A stretch of 40,134 nucleotides of DNA from the NCBI GenBank assembly GCA_947258485.1, contig CAMYIS010000263.1, positions 1 through 40,134 of the forward strand, written 5' to 3'. Origin of the DNA: an uncultured Woeseiaceae bacterium (GTDB taxonomy: Bacteria > Pseudomonadota > Gammaproteobacteria > Steroidobacterales > Woeseiaceae). Each line of letters begins with the position of its first letter. Within the stretch, counting starts at the first letter, position 1. Both the position numbers and the translations under genes were made by a program. The notes under the pieces were generated by a model. That model made no database searches and was not told the origin of the DNA. It saw only the letters and a program-made list of their open reading frames with translations. Shown here piece after piece: positions 19,282 through 28,014 of this stretch.

Positions 19282-19471
19282 TAATATCGCGTGATTGGCA
19301 ATTTCTCTGTCGAGGGCGTATCAGTCCTGAGTAATCGTTAGCGGCTCCTGTCATGGCGCAGCTCGACAATCCCCCGCCTGTGGCCGGGAGCAGATCTACG
19401 TATTATTCCGCATTGTCGATACGTACCGTCGTAGCAATTTAGGTACAGCCTTTCTGAGAACAACGTAGAGG

Positions 19472-19873
19472 ATGAAGACGACGATGGAATTTGAGCTGAA
19501 CCGGGATACCGTGCGATTCATCATCGACAAGGCCCACGAATTTCATGCCAGAGATGATGTGACGTTTCCGGAAGAACCCGAAGTCGCCGACGAATTCTGG
19601 TCCAGCCAGGTTACAGCCGACTTCGGCGGAGATCCCTATTATCAGGAGCTTAAAATCACGATCAACGACCTCGAACCAGACCAGCAAATCTCCCTGGTCG
19701 CACTGATGTGGCTTGGCCGGGGCGACTTCTCGATCAAGGAATGGAATGAAGCGCTGCAAAACGCCGAGGAAAGCTGGAACGATCATACGGCCGACTATCT
19801 GATTGGCACGGCGTTGCTGGCCGACTATCTCGCAGAGGGATTGCAGCAGGTCGAAGAAGCGTCTTCCGAGTAA
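19472..19873 (+). CDS. DUF3775-like protein
   Basis: 133 aa acidic protein; INDLEPDQQISLVALMWLGRGDF resembles DUF3775. Confidence 0.7.
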   Translation: MKTTMEFELNRDTVRFIIDKAHEFHARDDVTFPEEPEVADEFWSSQVTADFGGDPYYQELKITINDLEPDQQISLVALMWLGRGDFSIKEWNEALQNAEESWNDHTADYLIGTALLADYLAEGLQQVEEASSE

Positions 19874-19927
19874 GCGAGCCGGCCGGCCGCGGCCCTCCTC
19901 GACTAACGCTGAATTTGAACCTGGTTG

Positions 19928-20773
19928 CTAGTTCGTCAGGGCACGACACTCGGCCTCGCGGCCGCGGATCACGCGCTCGCCTGTCATTGGTCCCTTTGTC
20001 TCGGTGACAATCGTATTTTGACCTTCCTGGTGATCATCGTTGTAGAAATACACGACGACCCAATCATCTGTCCGCCCGAGCTCGTGCGCCCTCGCGGTGT
20101 TGGAGAACAATGCCGTGAAGTGCCATTCTTCGCGGTCGGTATGCAGGATGGGCAGCCATGCAAGTTTTTCGGGATTGAATCGTTTCGGTGCGATCTTCGG
20201 CAGTTTTCCGGCGGCCGCGCTTTGCCGATACTCGCGATCGACATCCAGCAGTATTGCAGCCGGAGGTGATGCTTGCGGCGCTTGCCGCCGGCTGCGACCG
20301 CGACCGAGCAGCGCGGCGAGGCTCGCCTGGATTGCCGCTACGCGACGATCGCCGATTCCAGCGACCGCGGCGAGCCGACCGTCGTGTGCAGCAACCTCCA
20401 ACTCCTCGAGCGTATCCACGTGAAGCTCATCGTGAATGGCATGAGCGAGCTTCGGTCCTATTCCCGGGACTGTTCTGAACAGGTTCTCCGGTGCCGCTTC
20501 GCCACGCAGGCGCTCAAGCTGCAGAAGGCGCCCGGTCCTGGCGAATTCATCGATGGAGGCAGCCAGGCCCCGGCCAATCGCGGGAAGTTCGATCAATCCT
20601 GCGACGCCGTCGTCACGCAGAATGTCCCGCGCATCCACTTCCAGAGACTCAAGCGTCTGGGCCGCCCGAAGGTAGGCGTTTACACGAAATGGATTTGCCG
20701 CCTGTTGCCGCAGCACTTCCGCGCACTTGCGGAAAATACCAGCCACTTCCAGATTAAACGCTGCGATTTTCAT
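19928..20773 (-). CDS. Helix-hairpin-helix protein resembling the N-terminal DNA-binding region of family X DNA polymerases
   Basis: IFRKCAEVLRQQAANPFRVNAYLRAAQTLESL; LPAIGRGLAASIDEFARTG; RTVPGIGPKLAHAIHDEL; VAGIGDRRVAAIQASL. No polymerase palm; a different C-terminal domain follows. Confidence 0.75.
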   Translation of the reverse strand: MKIAAFNLEVAGIFRKCAEVLRQQAANPFRVNAYLRAAQTLESLEVDARDILRDDGVAGLIELPAIGRGLAASIDEFARTGRLLQLERLRGEAAPENLFRTVPGIGPKLAHAIHDELHVDTLEELEVAAHDGRLAAVAGIGDRRVAAIQASLAALLGRGRSRRQAPQASPPAAILLDVDREYRQSAAAGKLPKIAPKRFNPEKLAWLPILHTDREEWHFTALFSNTARAHELGRTDDWVVVYFYNDDHQEGQNTIVTETKGPMTGERVIRGREAECRALTN

Positions 20774-20791
20774 GTTGCGAGTCCGAAATTC

Positions 20792-21292
20792 CTACTCCAG
20801 GTGATTCTCCGTCTCTGTCGTGACATCCTCTGCATCGACGAGCAGGATCCGGCACTTCAACTGAGTCAGCTCGCTATAGAATGGCCGCCTTTTGAAAAAA
20901 GACGGCGCTATAACGAGGTCCAACTCTGACCTGACAAATTCGTGAATTCTCGTCGCCTCTTGTTCGGCGAGAATTTCAAAGGCCAGCTGTATCTCGGACT
21001 CGGTGGCAAGTTGTTGCAGGCGACCCTGCGTCCGCGTGACCGCATCTCTGTCAACTTCTTCGGCGCGCTGCAGCGTGAAGTTCACGCTGCCGCCACTGGC
21101 GCGAGAGATCTCCTCTGTAAACCCAAGGCTTGCCGCCCGGCGCCACCGGTCATCACGAACAAAAACAGTAATCAGCTCAGCGTGTTCACCCGCCAATTGT
21201 TCCATCGCCGCACGCCAGAGATCGTGCAGCGAACTCGTCTCGGTTACCGCCAGCATGATGCGGCGCGTGTTACTTGTGTCGTTTGTCATCAC
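20792..21292 (-). CDS. Universal-stress-protein-like protein
   Basis: Rossmann-like layout RIMLAVTETSSLHDLWRAAMEQLAGEHAELITVFVRDD ... LDLVIAPSFF. Start overlaps the end of the Lon-like reading frame. Confidence 0.55.
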   Translation of the reverse strand: MMTNDTSNTRRIMLAVTETSSLHDLWRAAMEQLAGEHAELITVFVRDDRWRRAASLGFTEEISRASGGSVNFTLQRAEEVDRDAVTRTQGRLQQLATESEIQLAFEILAEQEATRIHEFVRSELDLVIAPSFFKRRPFYSELTQLKCRILLVDAEDVTTETENHLE

Positions 21293-23689
21293 CAGCGCCC
21301 TCAGAAAACTGTTGCCGCCTGCTTGCGAACTGGATCAGTTTGTCTTCTACCAGTCGATTGAGCGAATCCGCCGGGAATTTGCCGTCTTTGCCGCGCTCAC
21401 CCGCGGCGATGCCCGTCAATGTGGCAACGGCTTCATCAATGGTTTGCACTGCATAAACGTTAAACAGGTTATTTTGAACAGCTTCGACGACTTCCTCTGT
21501 CAGCATCAAATGCTTGATGTTGTCACGAGGAATGATGACCGCGTGCGACCCGTCAAGACCGCGCTCTTTGCAGACCGCAAAAAATCCTTCGATCTTTTCA
21601 TTAATGCCGCCAACTACCTGCACGCGGCCGAGTTGATTGACTGAACCGGTGACCGCGAGATTTTGCCGAATCGGCACACCTGAAATAGAAGACAACAGTG
21701 CGCATAGCTCGGCAACCGACGCGCTGTCGCCCTCCACACCGCCGTAGGATTGCTCGAATACAACGCTACCGTGCAGCGACAACGGTACGTCAGGCGCGTA
21801 ACGAGCGGCGAGCGCCGCCGACAAGATCATCACGCCCTTCGAATGGATCGCGCCGCCTAGCTTTACTTCGCGTTCGATGTCGACGACATCGCCTTTGCCA
21901 ACCCGGGTCGTGGCGGTAATTCTGACAGGGTGCCCGAACCGGTACTCGCCGAGGTCTACAGACCGTTTACTTGTCCGACGCGTTCGCCCGATGTATCGAT
22001 GAGCAGCGTGTCTCTCTTAATCGCGTCGATGATCTTTTTCTGGATTCGGTCCTGTCGGTTGTCACGCTGGCGAATAGCCTCGATAACGTCTTCAATGGCA
22101 ACCTGATCCGCATCGCGTTGCCGGGCCCAGTAGTCGGCTTGCAGTAAAAGGTCATCGAGTGAACGCATGTGCATTGAAAGGCGCTCGCTATCGTCGGCGT
22201 ACCTCGCTCGTTGTTCGATGACCCTCGCAATAGCTGCGGCGCCAAGTGGCAGTAGTTTGATTTCCCGCGCGCGCTCGGCGATGAGCCGGGCATACGCCTC
22301 GACATTGTCAGTCGAGCGCTCGACATCGTCATCGAAATCGGCCGCGACTTTGAAGAGGCTGCCGAACTCATTGTCATAGACACACAACAAGTAGTAGAGC
22401 CAGCGTTCCCCGATCAACACTACTTTGAGATCGAGAGGAATGGGCTCCGGCTTCAACGTCGTCGTGCTGGCAAATCCCAGCGTTTCCGCCGGCGACTCGA
22501 TGCGTACCTGCTTCGTAAGAAGCGCTTGCTTTAGTGCTTCCCATACGAAGGGTCGGCCCAGTACACGATGCACGTCCAATACCAGGTAACCGCCGTTGGC
22601 CTGCAGCAACGCCCCGGATCGTACGAGGCGGAAGTCCGTCAACAGGGCACCCATCTCGGCCCGGTGCTCGACCTTGCCAACCAGGTTCGGATAACTGGGA
22701 TTCGGCTCATAAATAACGGGCGCCGCCGCATCGGATTCGTTACTTACGACTAAATTGACCTCATACGATGCGAAGTGTGCCGTCGAATCGTGCGAGAGAA
22801 ACGGCAGCGCCGGCTCTTCAGTGCGGCGAAACTCCTGCGCATTCTCGATGATGTCCCGCTGCACTTCCTCCAGGTAGCCAAGCACAGCCGGTAGCGCTTT
22901 ATACTTTTGCTTGAGGTCTTCCAGCAACACGCTGACTGCGTGCGCTGTAACGTCCCGGTCCAGTGCACGGACTCGCTCATGATGGCGCTTGCGCAGCTTG
23001 GGCATGGTTTCGATTCGGGTCTTGAGCTCCTCACTCAAGCGTTGAATCGATTCCTTGATTTCCTCACGTCTTTTTTCCGGGAGTTTGTCGAATTCCTTAT
23101 CGTCGATAACTTTGTCATCGCTCAGCGGCGCCAGCACGTAACCGGTGGGCGTCTGCAGTAACGCAATTCCTTCCTTCGCCGCCTGTTCGTTAAGGCTGCG
23201 CCACAATCCTTCGACCTCCTTCTGCGTCTCGGCTTCCAGGGCTTTAAGTTGGTTTCTGTAGTCGTCGTTTTCGAAGGCGGCCGGGATCGCGAGGCGTATC
23301 TCTTCGATAAGCGACTGCATGTTGTCGCGAAATTCGGCGCCTTTGCCCGCCGGCATCCGCAGTGCGCGCGGTCGTTCGGGATCTGAGAAGTTGTTGATGT
23401 AGCACCAGTCATCTGGCGCTCCCTTTGCGCGAGCCGGCTCTTTCGCCAGTTCTTCGACCAGGCCATGTCGGGCGCTACCGAGCGGCCCCAGCACGAAGAC
23501 GTTGTAACCATCGTGCTCCATCTGGATACCGAAGCGAATGGCATTGATAGCGCGGTCCTGGCCCAGGTAGGCCGACGTCGCGGGCATCTTTTCGGCTGGC
23601 TCCGGCCTGACCGAAACGGGCGCGCAGACCTTGCGAAGCTCTTTCACAGGGACAGGCTGGATAGGGGTTTGCTCCATGACGCTTGCCAC
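21270..23689 (-). pseudogene. Lon-like ATP-dependent protease (LonB/YcbZ-like), split by a frameshift
   Basis: ORF 21956-23689 carries the ATPase part and stops at GERVGQVNGL*. The adjacent frame continues VDLGEYRFGHPVRITATTRVGKGDVVDIEREVKLGGAIHSKGVMILS... into the S16 domain (GDSASVAELCALLSSI; GSVNQLGRVQVVGGINEKIEGFF) to 21270. Confidence 0.85.
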
Positions 23690-23884
23690 AGCTGTTCTCC
23701 CAACCGCTAACTGGGAAATTTATCAAATCACACATGCAACGTAAGATGGCATTAGGGGTAACCCGAATTCCGCCCCGGCACGGGGTGTGATCTACTTACC
23801 CGTAATTATTGAATCAAGACCGCTGGCCCATGCCGCCCGGTGCTGTTGTGCTGGCCCCGGTGCTTGTAAACCCCGAGGTGACAT

Positions 23885-25336
23885 ATGGACTCGAACGTAG
23901 CCCACGGTACCCATTCCATTTTCGATGAGCGTAAAACGTCGATTCGAAAAATTTTTGATGCGCAGGTTGCGCGCGCTCGTGCGGAACGCGGTGGCAGCCG
24001 CCAACAGCGCCTGGAAAAACTGGACCGGCTGGAAGCGGCCATTATTGCGAATGTCGATGCGTTGCGACGAGCCTCTGCCGCCGACTTCCGTAAACCTGTA
24101 ACGGAGATCGAGCTGTCTGAAATTTCACCCGTACTCGGCGAGTTGCGTCATGCGAGAAAGAACCTGAGAAAGTGGATGAAATCGCGCCGGGTTCGCCCAA
24201 CGCTGACGATGCTCGGTAACACCGCGGAAATCCGCTGCGAGCCAAAAGGCGTAGCTCTTATCATTTCTCCCTGGAACTACGCATTCAATCTGTCTCTGGG
24301 ACCGCTGATTTCGGCCATCGCTGCGGGTAACAACGTCATGATAAAGCCGTCGGAGATGACGCCAAACGTCTCCGGGCTGTTGTCCACAATGCTGCAGGAT
24401 GTGTTCGAAGAAAGTGAAGTCGCGGTGATTGAAGGCGGTCTGGAAGAGTCCCAGGCGCTGCTGGAGCTGCCCTTCGACCATATTTTCTTCACCGGAAGTC
24501 CGCAGGTCGGACGAATCGTTGCCGAGGCCGCATCAAGGCACCTCACGTCGGTTACGCTCGAACTTGGCGGCAAGTCACCGGTGGTCGTCGATGAAACCGC
24601 AAATATTGCGAAGGCAGCCAAGAGAATTGCCTGGGGCAAGTTCATCAACAATGGACAGACTTGTATCGCGCCGGATCACGTTTATGTCGAGGAAACCGTC
24701 TGCAGCGAGTTTGCTGACGAACTACAAAAAAATATCGATAAATTCTTCGGGCAGTCCACCGAAGCACGTATGGCGTCAAAGGATTACTGCAGGATCGTAA
24801 ACCTTAAGCACTTCCAGCGCGTAACGTCGCTCATCGACGAGGCGATCGATGCCGGGGCACGATGTTTGACACTTGAGAAGCGCGACGAGGATTCGCTTTT
24901 CATATCGCCCACCGTACTCGAAAACGTTCCGGACAATTGCCGCATAATGAGCGAGGAGATCTTCGGACCCGTACTGCCCCTCATTCGCTACCAGGAACTC
25001 TCCGATGTCGTACGCGACATAAACTCTCGTCCAAAGCCCCTGGCTTTTTACGTCTATTCGAAGAATCGTGGCAATGTCGAGTACTTGCTGCAGGAAATTC
25101 CATCCGGTGATGCGGTGGTCAATCACAATCTCATTCACTTTCTGCACAAGCGTTTACCGTTTGGTGGCATCGGGAACAGCGGAGTTGGCAAGTCGCACGG
25201 TCATCATGGATTCCTTGCTTTCTCACACGAACGTTCCGTCGTAAGCAACCACATTGGCCTGGTTGATCAACTGTTTCCGCCGTACACGCCGATGGTGGAG
25301 CGAATGGCTGTATGGATTCGTCGTTTCCTTAGCTGA
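23885..25336 (+). CDS. Aldehyde dehydrogenase family protein (coniferyl-aldehyde-dehydrogenase-like)
   Basis: SPWNYAFNLSLGPL, ELGGKSPVVV, NNGQTCIAPDHV (catalytic Cys), EEIFGPVLPL. Confidence 0.92.
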   Translation: MDSNVAHGTHSIFDERKTSIRKIFDAQVARARAERGGSRQQRLEKLDRLEAAIIANVDALRRASAADFRKPVTEIELSEISPVLGELRHARKNLRKWMKSRRVRPTLTMLGNTAEIRCEPKGVALIISPWNYAFNLSLGPLISAIAAGNNVMIKPSEMTPNVSGLLSTMLQDVFEESEVAVIEGGLEESQALLELPFDHIFFTGSPQVGRIVAEAASRHLTSVTLELGGKSPVVVDETANIAKAAKRIAWGKFINNGQTCIAPDHVYVEETVCSEFADELQKNIDKFFGQSTEARMASKDYCRIVNLKHFQRVTSLIDEAIDAGARCLTLEKRDEDSLFISPTVLENVPDNCRIMSEEIFGPVLPLIRYQELSDVVRDINSRPKPLAFYVYSKNRGNVEYLLQEIPSGDAVVNHNLIHFLHKRLPFGGIGNSGVGKSHGHHGFLAFSHERSVVSNHIGLVDQLFPPYTPMVERMAVWIRRFLS

Positions 25337-25374
25337 CTCGTGTTTCTCCAGGAGGGCGATAAGGAGCATTCGTA

Positions 25375-25410
25375 GTGGACTATGACTGGTTGATTGTCGG
25401 GTTCGGCTTT
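25375..25410 (+). pseudogene. Residual 5' end of a GMC-type FAD oxidoreductase (proposed)
   Basis: AAGGAG SD at 25361-25366, then GTG encoding MDYDWLIVGFGF, resembling the [M-x-YDW-hydrophobic-IVGSGFGG] N-terminus of cholesterol-oxidase-like GMC enzymes. Similarity ends after about 12 codons. Confidence 0.45.
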
Positions 25411-25577
25411 AAGAACACCGAAACGGGGTTTCCAGTTCGTTACGTGGTCGATTCAATTCCTGTTGATCAACCGGTTCCCGGCACGGCTGTTGCTTCATTT
25501 GCACGACTGTGCGTAACGGTGCACACCTCACTCACACAATTCTTTCGCATTGAGAAGAGCCAGGAGCGTAACAGGCA

Positions 25578-26018
25578 ATGACTAAAAAGATTCTGATTGC
25601 AGTTGATGGGTCCGAGTATTCCACAAAGGCCCTCGAATTCGCCTGTGAACTGGCGGAAAAATTTGCTGGCGAGCTTCACATTCTGCACGTACCGCAGGGA
25701 TCGGCCGCCGATCGCGTAATGGTCCTTGGCGGCGCGGCGGTCATGATTCATGCTTCCAGAGACGAAGTAGAAAAAGCCGGGGAAACACTCATAAAAAGCG
25801 CGGCTGAACTGGCCGAGAAGTCGAACTGCGGCACTGTCTCCAGTGAGTTGCGTGGTGGAGATCCAGCACAAGAAATCGTCGCATGTGCCAAGGAAATCGA
25901 TGCCGACTTCATTGTCATTGGCAGCCGGGGACTTGGCGACTTTGGCGGCATGTTGCTCGGCAGCGTGTCGCACAAAGTCAATCACGACGCACCGTGTACC
26001 TGTATTACTGTGCATTAG
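25578..26018 (+). CDS. Universal stress protein (UspA family)
   Basis: KILIAVDGSEYSTKALEFA; ADFIVIGSRGLGDFGGMLLGSVSHKVNHDAPCTCITVH. Confidence 0.93.
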   Translation: MTKKILIAVDGSEYSTKALEFACELAEKFAGELHILHVPQGSAADRVMVLGGAAVMIHASRDEVEKAGETLIKSAAELAEKSNCGTVSSELRGGDPAQEIVACAKEIDADFIVIGSRGLGDFGGMLLGSVSHKVNHDAPCTCITVH

Positions 26019-26358
26019 GCTACCGTGACGACCCAGAACTACAGTAGATTCTGCATAAACGTTGGAACTGATCTGCTGACCGCTTTGATCAATCGCGTAA
26101 AGCAATTCGCAGCCTTCCAGGGAACTGACATATTGAGCCAGCAGCTTGTCGGGCTTGCATTGGTGGTAGTTAAATGTCCTTAACATGCTGATACGACATA
26201 CGAGTTTTTTCTGCAGGCAGCGTCTTGGATTGAACGTTTGCTGTTATCGCGGCTCTTACTGACGGACATCAAGGTGTTGACATAGATATTGCTCTGCGTT
26301 ATTTGCACCATTACAAGAATCTGATTCAGGGCTCATGATTGCCCGGAGGAACCACACG

Positions 26359-26682
26359 ATGCCTACAAATAGCCGTTCGACAAAATCAACCAGGAAAGCC
26401 AGCAAGAAAGCCAGCAAGAAGGCCAGCAAGAAGGTTGCCAAGAAAGCTGCCAAGAAAGTCGCCAAGAAAGTCGCCAAGAAGGTCGCGAAGAAAACTGCCA
26501 GACGCCCGCAGGGCTCCCGGAAAACAGCTGTCCAAGTCTCTGCAGAATCACGCCGCGAGATGATTGCAAAGGCCGCGTACTATCGTGCAGAAAAGCGCAA
26601 CTTCCAGGACGGTGATCCTGTGGCGGACTGGTTATCTTGCGAGAAAGAGGTTGACGGTCTTCTGTCGAGAGCTGCTCGCTAA
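26359..26682 (+). CDS. Histone H1-like Lys/Ala repeat protein with C-terminal DUF2934-like domain
   Basis: MPTNSRSTKSTRKASKKASKKASKKVAKKAAKKVAKK... followed by SRREMIAKAAYYRAEKRNFQDGDPVADWLSCEKEVDGLL. CGGAGGA SD at 26344-26350. Confidence 0.8.
   Translation: MPTNSRSTKSTRKASKKASKKASKKVAKKAAKKVAKKVAKKVAKKTARRPQGSRKTAVQVSAESRREMIAKAAYYRAEKRNFQDGDPVADWLSCEKEVDGLLSRAAR
26391..26502 (+). repeat. Imperfect ~12-bp coding tandem repeats (aagaaagycrgc / gccaagaaagtc)
   Basis: Repeated (A/S/V)KKA(S/V/A) codon blocks visible within the H1-like gene. Confidence 0.85.
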
Positions 26683-26696
26683 CAGCTGCGCTTCAA

Positions 26697-27341
26697 TCAG
26701 TCCACCGAGTCAGGCGCATGCACGCGCGAACGCTCGGCAATGTCGCGAACGAACTTGAGTATCTGCTTCGAGGAAAAACGCCGCGACGGTTCCAGCTGGC
26801 CCTCGTTCGTTGTGCCGATGACCTTGCCTTCCGGATCGAAGAAGACGGCAACGGGAATACCTCTTGTCAACGAAACGCCGAGGGACTCGGCGACATCGCG
26901 GTTCTGGTTGAACTTACCGACATCGACATTGACGAACCGGAACAGGTCGCGTGCGTAGCCGGCGACCGGCTCGCTGTTGAGGTGGCGATGTAGTGTCCGG
27001 CAATCCAGGCACCAGTTGGCGCCGAAGGTCACCATCAGGAACTTACGCTCTGACTGCGCCTCCATTCGCGCATTGCTGACTAGCGCAGCGGCATCCGCTT
27101 GCGCATCGTATGGCAGTTCGTCCTGGCTAAAGGAAAATTTTCCCGGAACTCCGGGCCGGAAAAGCTCCTCGGTGAGTTCGTGGTTCTCTTGCTGCAACAG
27201 GTCCAGCCGGGCCTGCTGCTCATCGAGAAGTTCGCGTTGGACAGGAGTCTGCCCGCTCACAAGCAGCGCACCGTGGTAGACGACCAGGCCCAGTATCAGC
27301 CCTGCCAAGAATGCAAATATCGTTGTCCGCGCTTGTCTCAT
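26697..27341 (-). CDS. Membrane-anchored thioredoxin family protein
   Basis: N-terminal TM (TIFAFLAGLILGLVVYHGALL), coiled-coil-like linker, TFGANWCLDCRTLHRHL active-site region. Confidence 0.85.
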   Translation of the reverse strand: MRQARTTIFAFLAGLILGLVVYHGALLVSGQTPVQRELLDEQQARLDLLQQENHELTEELFRPGVPGKFSFSQDELPYDAQADAAALVSNARMEAQSERKFLMVTFGANWCLDCRTLHRHLNSEPVAGYARDLFRFVNVDVGKFNQNRDVAESLGVSLTRGIPVAVFFDPEGKVIGTTNEGQLEPSRRFSSKQILKFVRDIAERSRVHAPDSVD

Positions 27342-27512
27342 GGCACCGTCTTGATTCTAAATGACTCGAACAAATTTACTGCAGATCCCTCTGATTTCGC
27401 AATATAAGCGCAATATCAATGACTTAGGGGCGGCATAAATTGACCAACTTTAGGGCTTGTGCTAAGTACTTATAGATAACACGACAAAATCAGCTGTGCA
27501 GGAGTATTCGTT

Positions 27513-27989
27513 ATGCAATCACCCTTGAGATTTCTGGTCGCACTGGTCGCCATTTTGTTCTCCATGGATGCTATAGCCTGCGGCGACAGCCTCTACCGTG
27601 TTGGCAAGGGCGTCTCCTATCGCGTCTATACGGCTCCATTGCCGGGCAGCGTGCTCGTGTACGGGCAATCCGAGGGCGCCAAGCTGTTGGCCGAAGCCCT
27701 GGCCCAGTCGGGTCACGGCGTGCGCTTTGTCGAAAATGAGCTGGAGCTGGCCGTTGAGCTCAAGACGGGAGACTACGACGTGGTCATCGCGCCTTACAGC
27801 GATCATAGTGCGGTGGAGGGCAGCGCCGGCGCTTCGGGCAGTGTCAGCACCACGTATCTGCCCGTCGCTCTGAGCAGCGACGAGGCTGAGGCCGCCAGCC
27901 AGAGCTATGCGAACGTGATGGTCGCTGAACGGGACGAGATCAAGCACTACCTCAAAGCGATCCACAAAACGCTGAAAGACAAGACCTAG
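27513..27989 (+). CDS. Exported receiver-like (pseudo-REC) protein, hypothetical
   Basis: Signal peptide MQSPLRFLVALVAILFSMDAIACG; SVLVYGQSEGAKLLAEALAQSGHGVRFVENELELAVELKTGDYDVVIAP follows the N-terminal pattern of response-regulator receiver domains. Confidence 0.65.
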   Translation: MQSPLRFLVALVAILFSMDAIACGDSLYRVGKGVSYRVYTAPLPGSVLVYGQSEGAKLLAEALAQSGHGVRFVENELELAVELKTGDYDVVIAPYSDHSAVEGSAGASGSVSTTYLPVALSSDEAEAASQSYANVMVAERDEIKHYLKAIHKTLKDKT

Positions 27990-28014
27990 GCCTGACAACA
28001 CGCAAAGCGGGCAA

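Noticed and set aside
21945-21970. Programmed ribosomal frameshift in the Lon-like gene
   Set aside because: The site (ggt ctg tag acc) shows no slippery heptamer, and spacing to homolog-like residues indicates missing bases rather than simple slippage.
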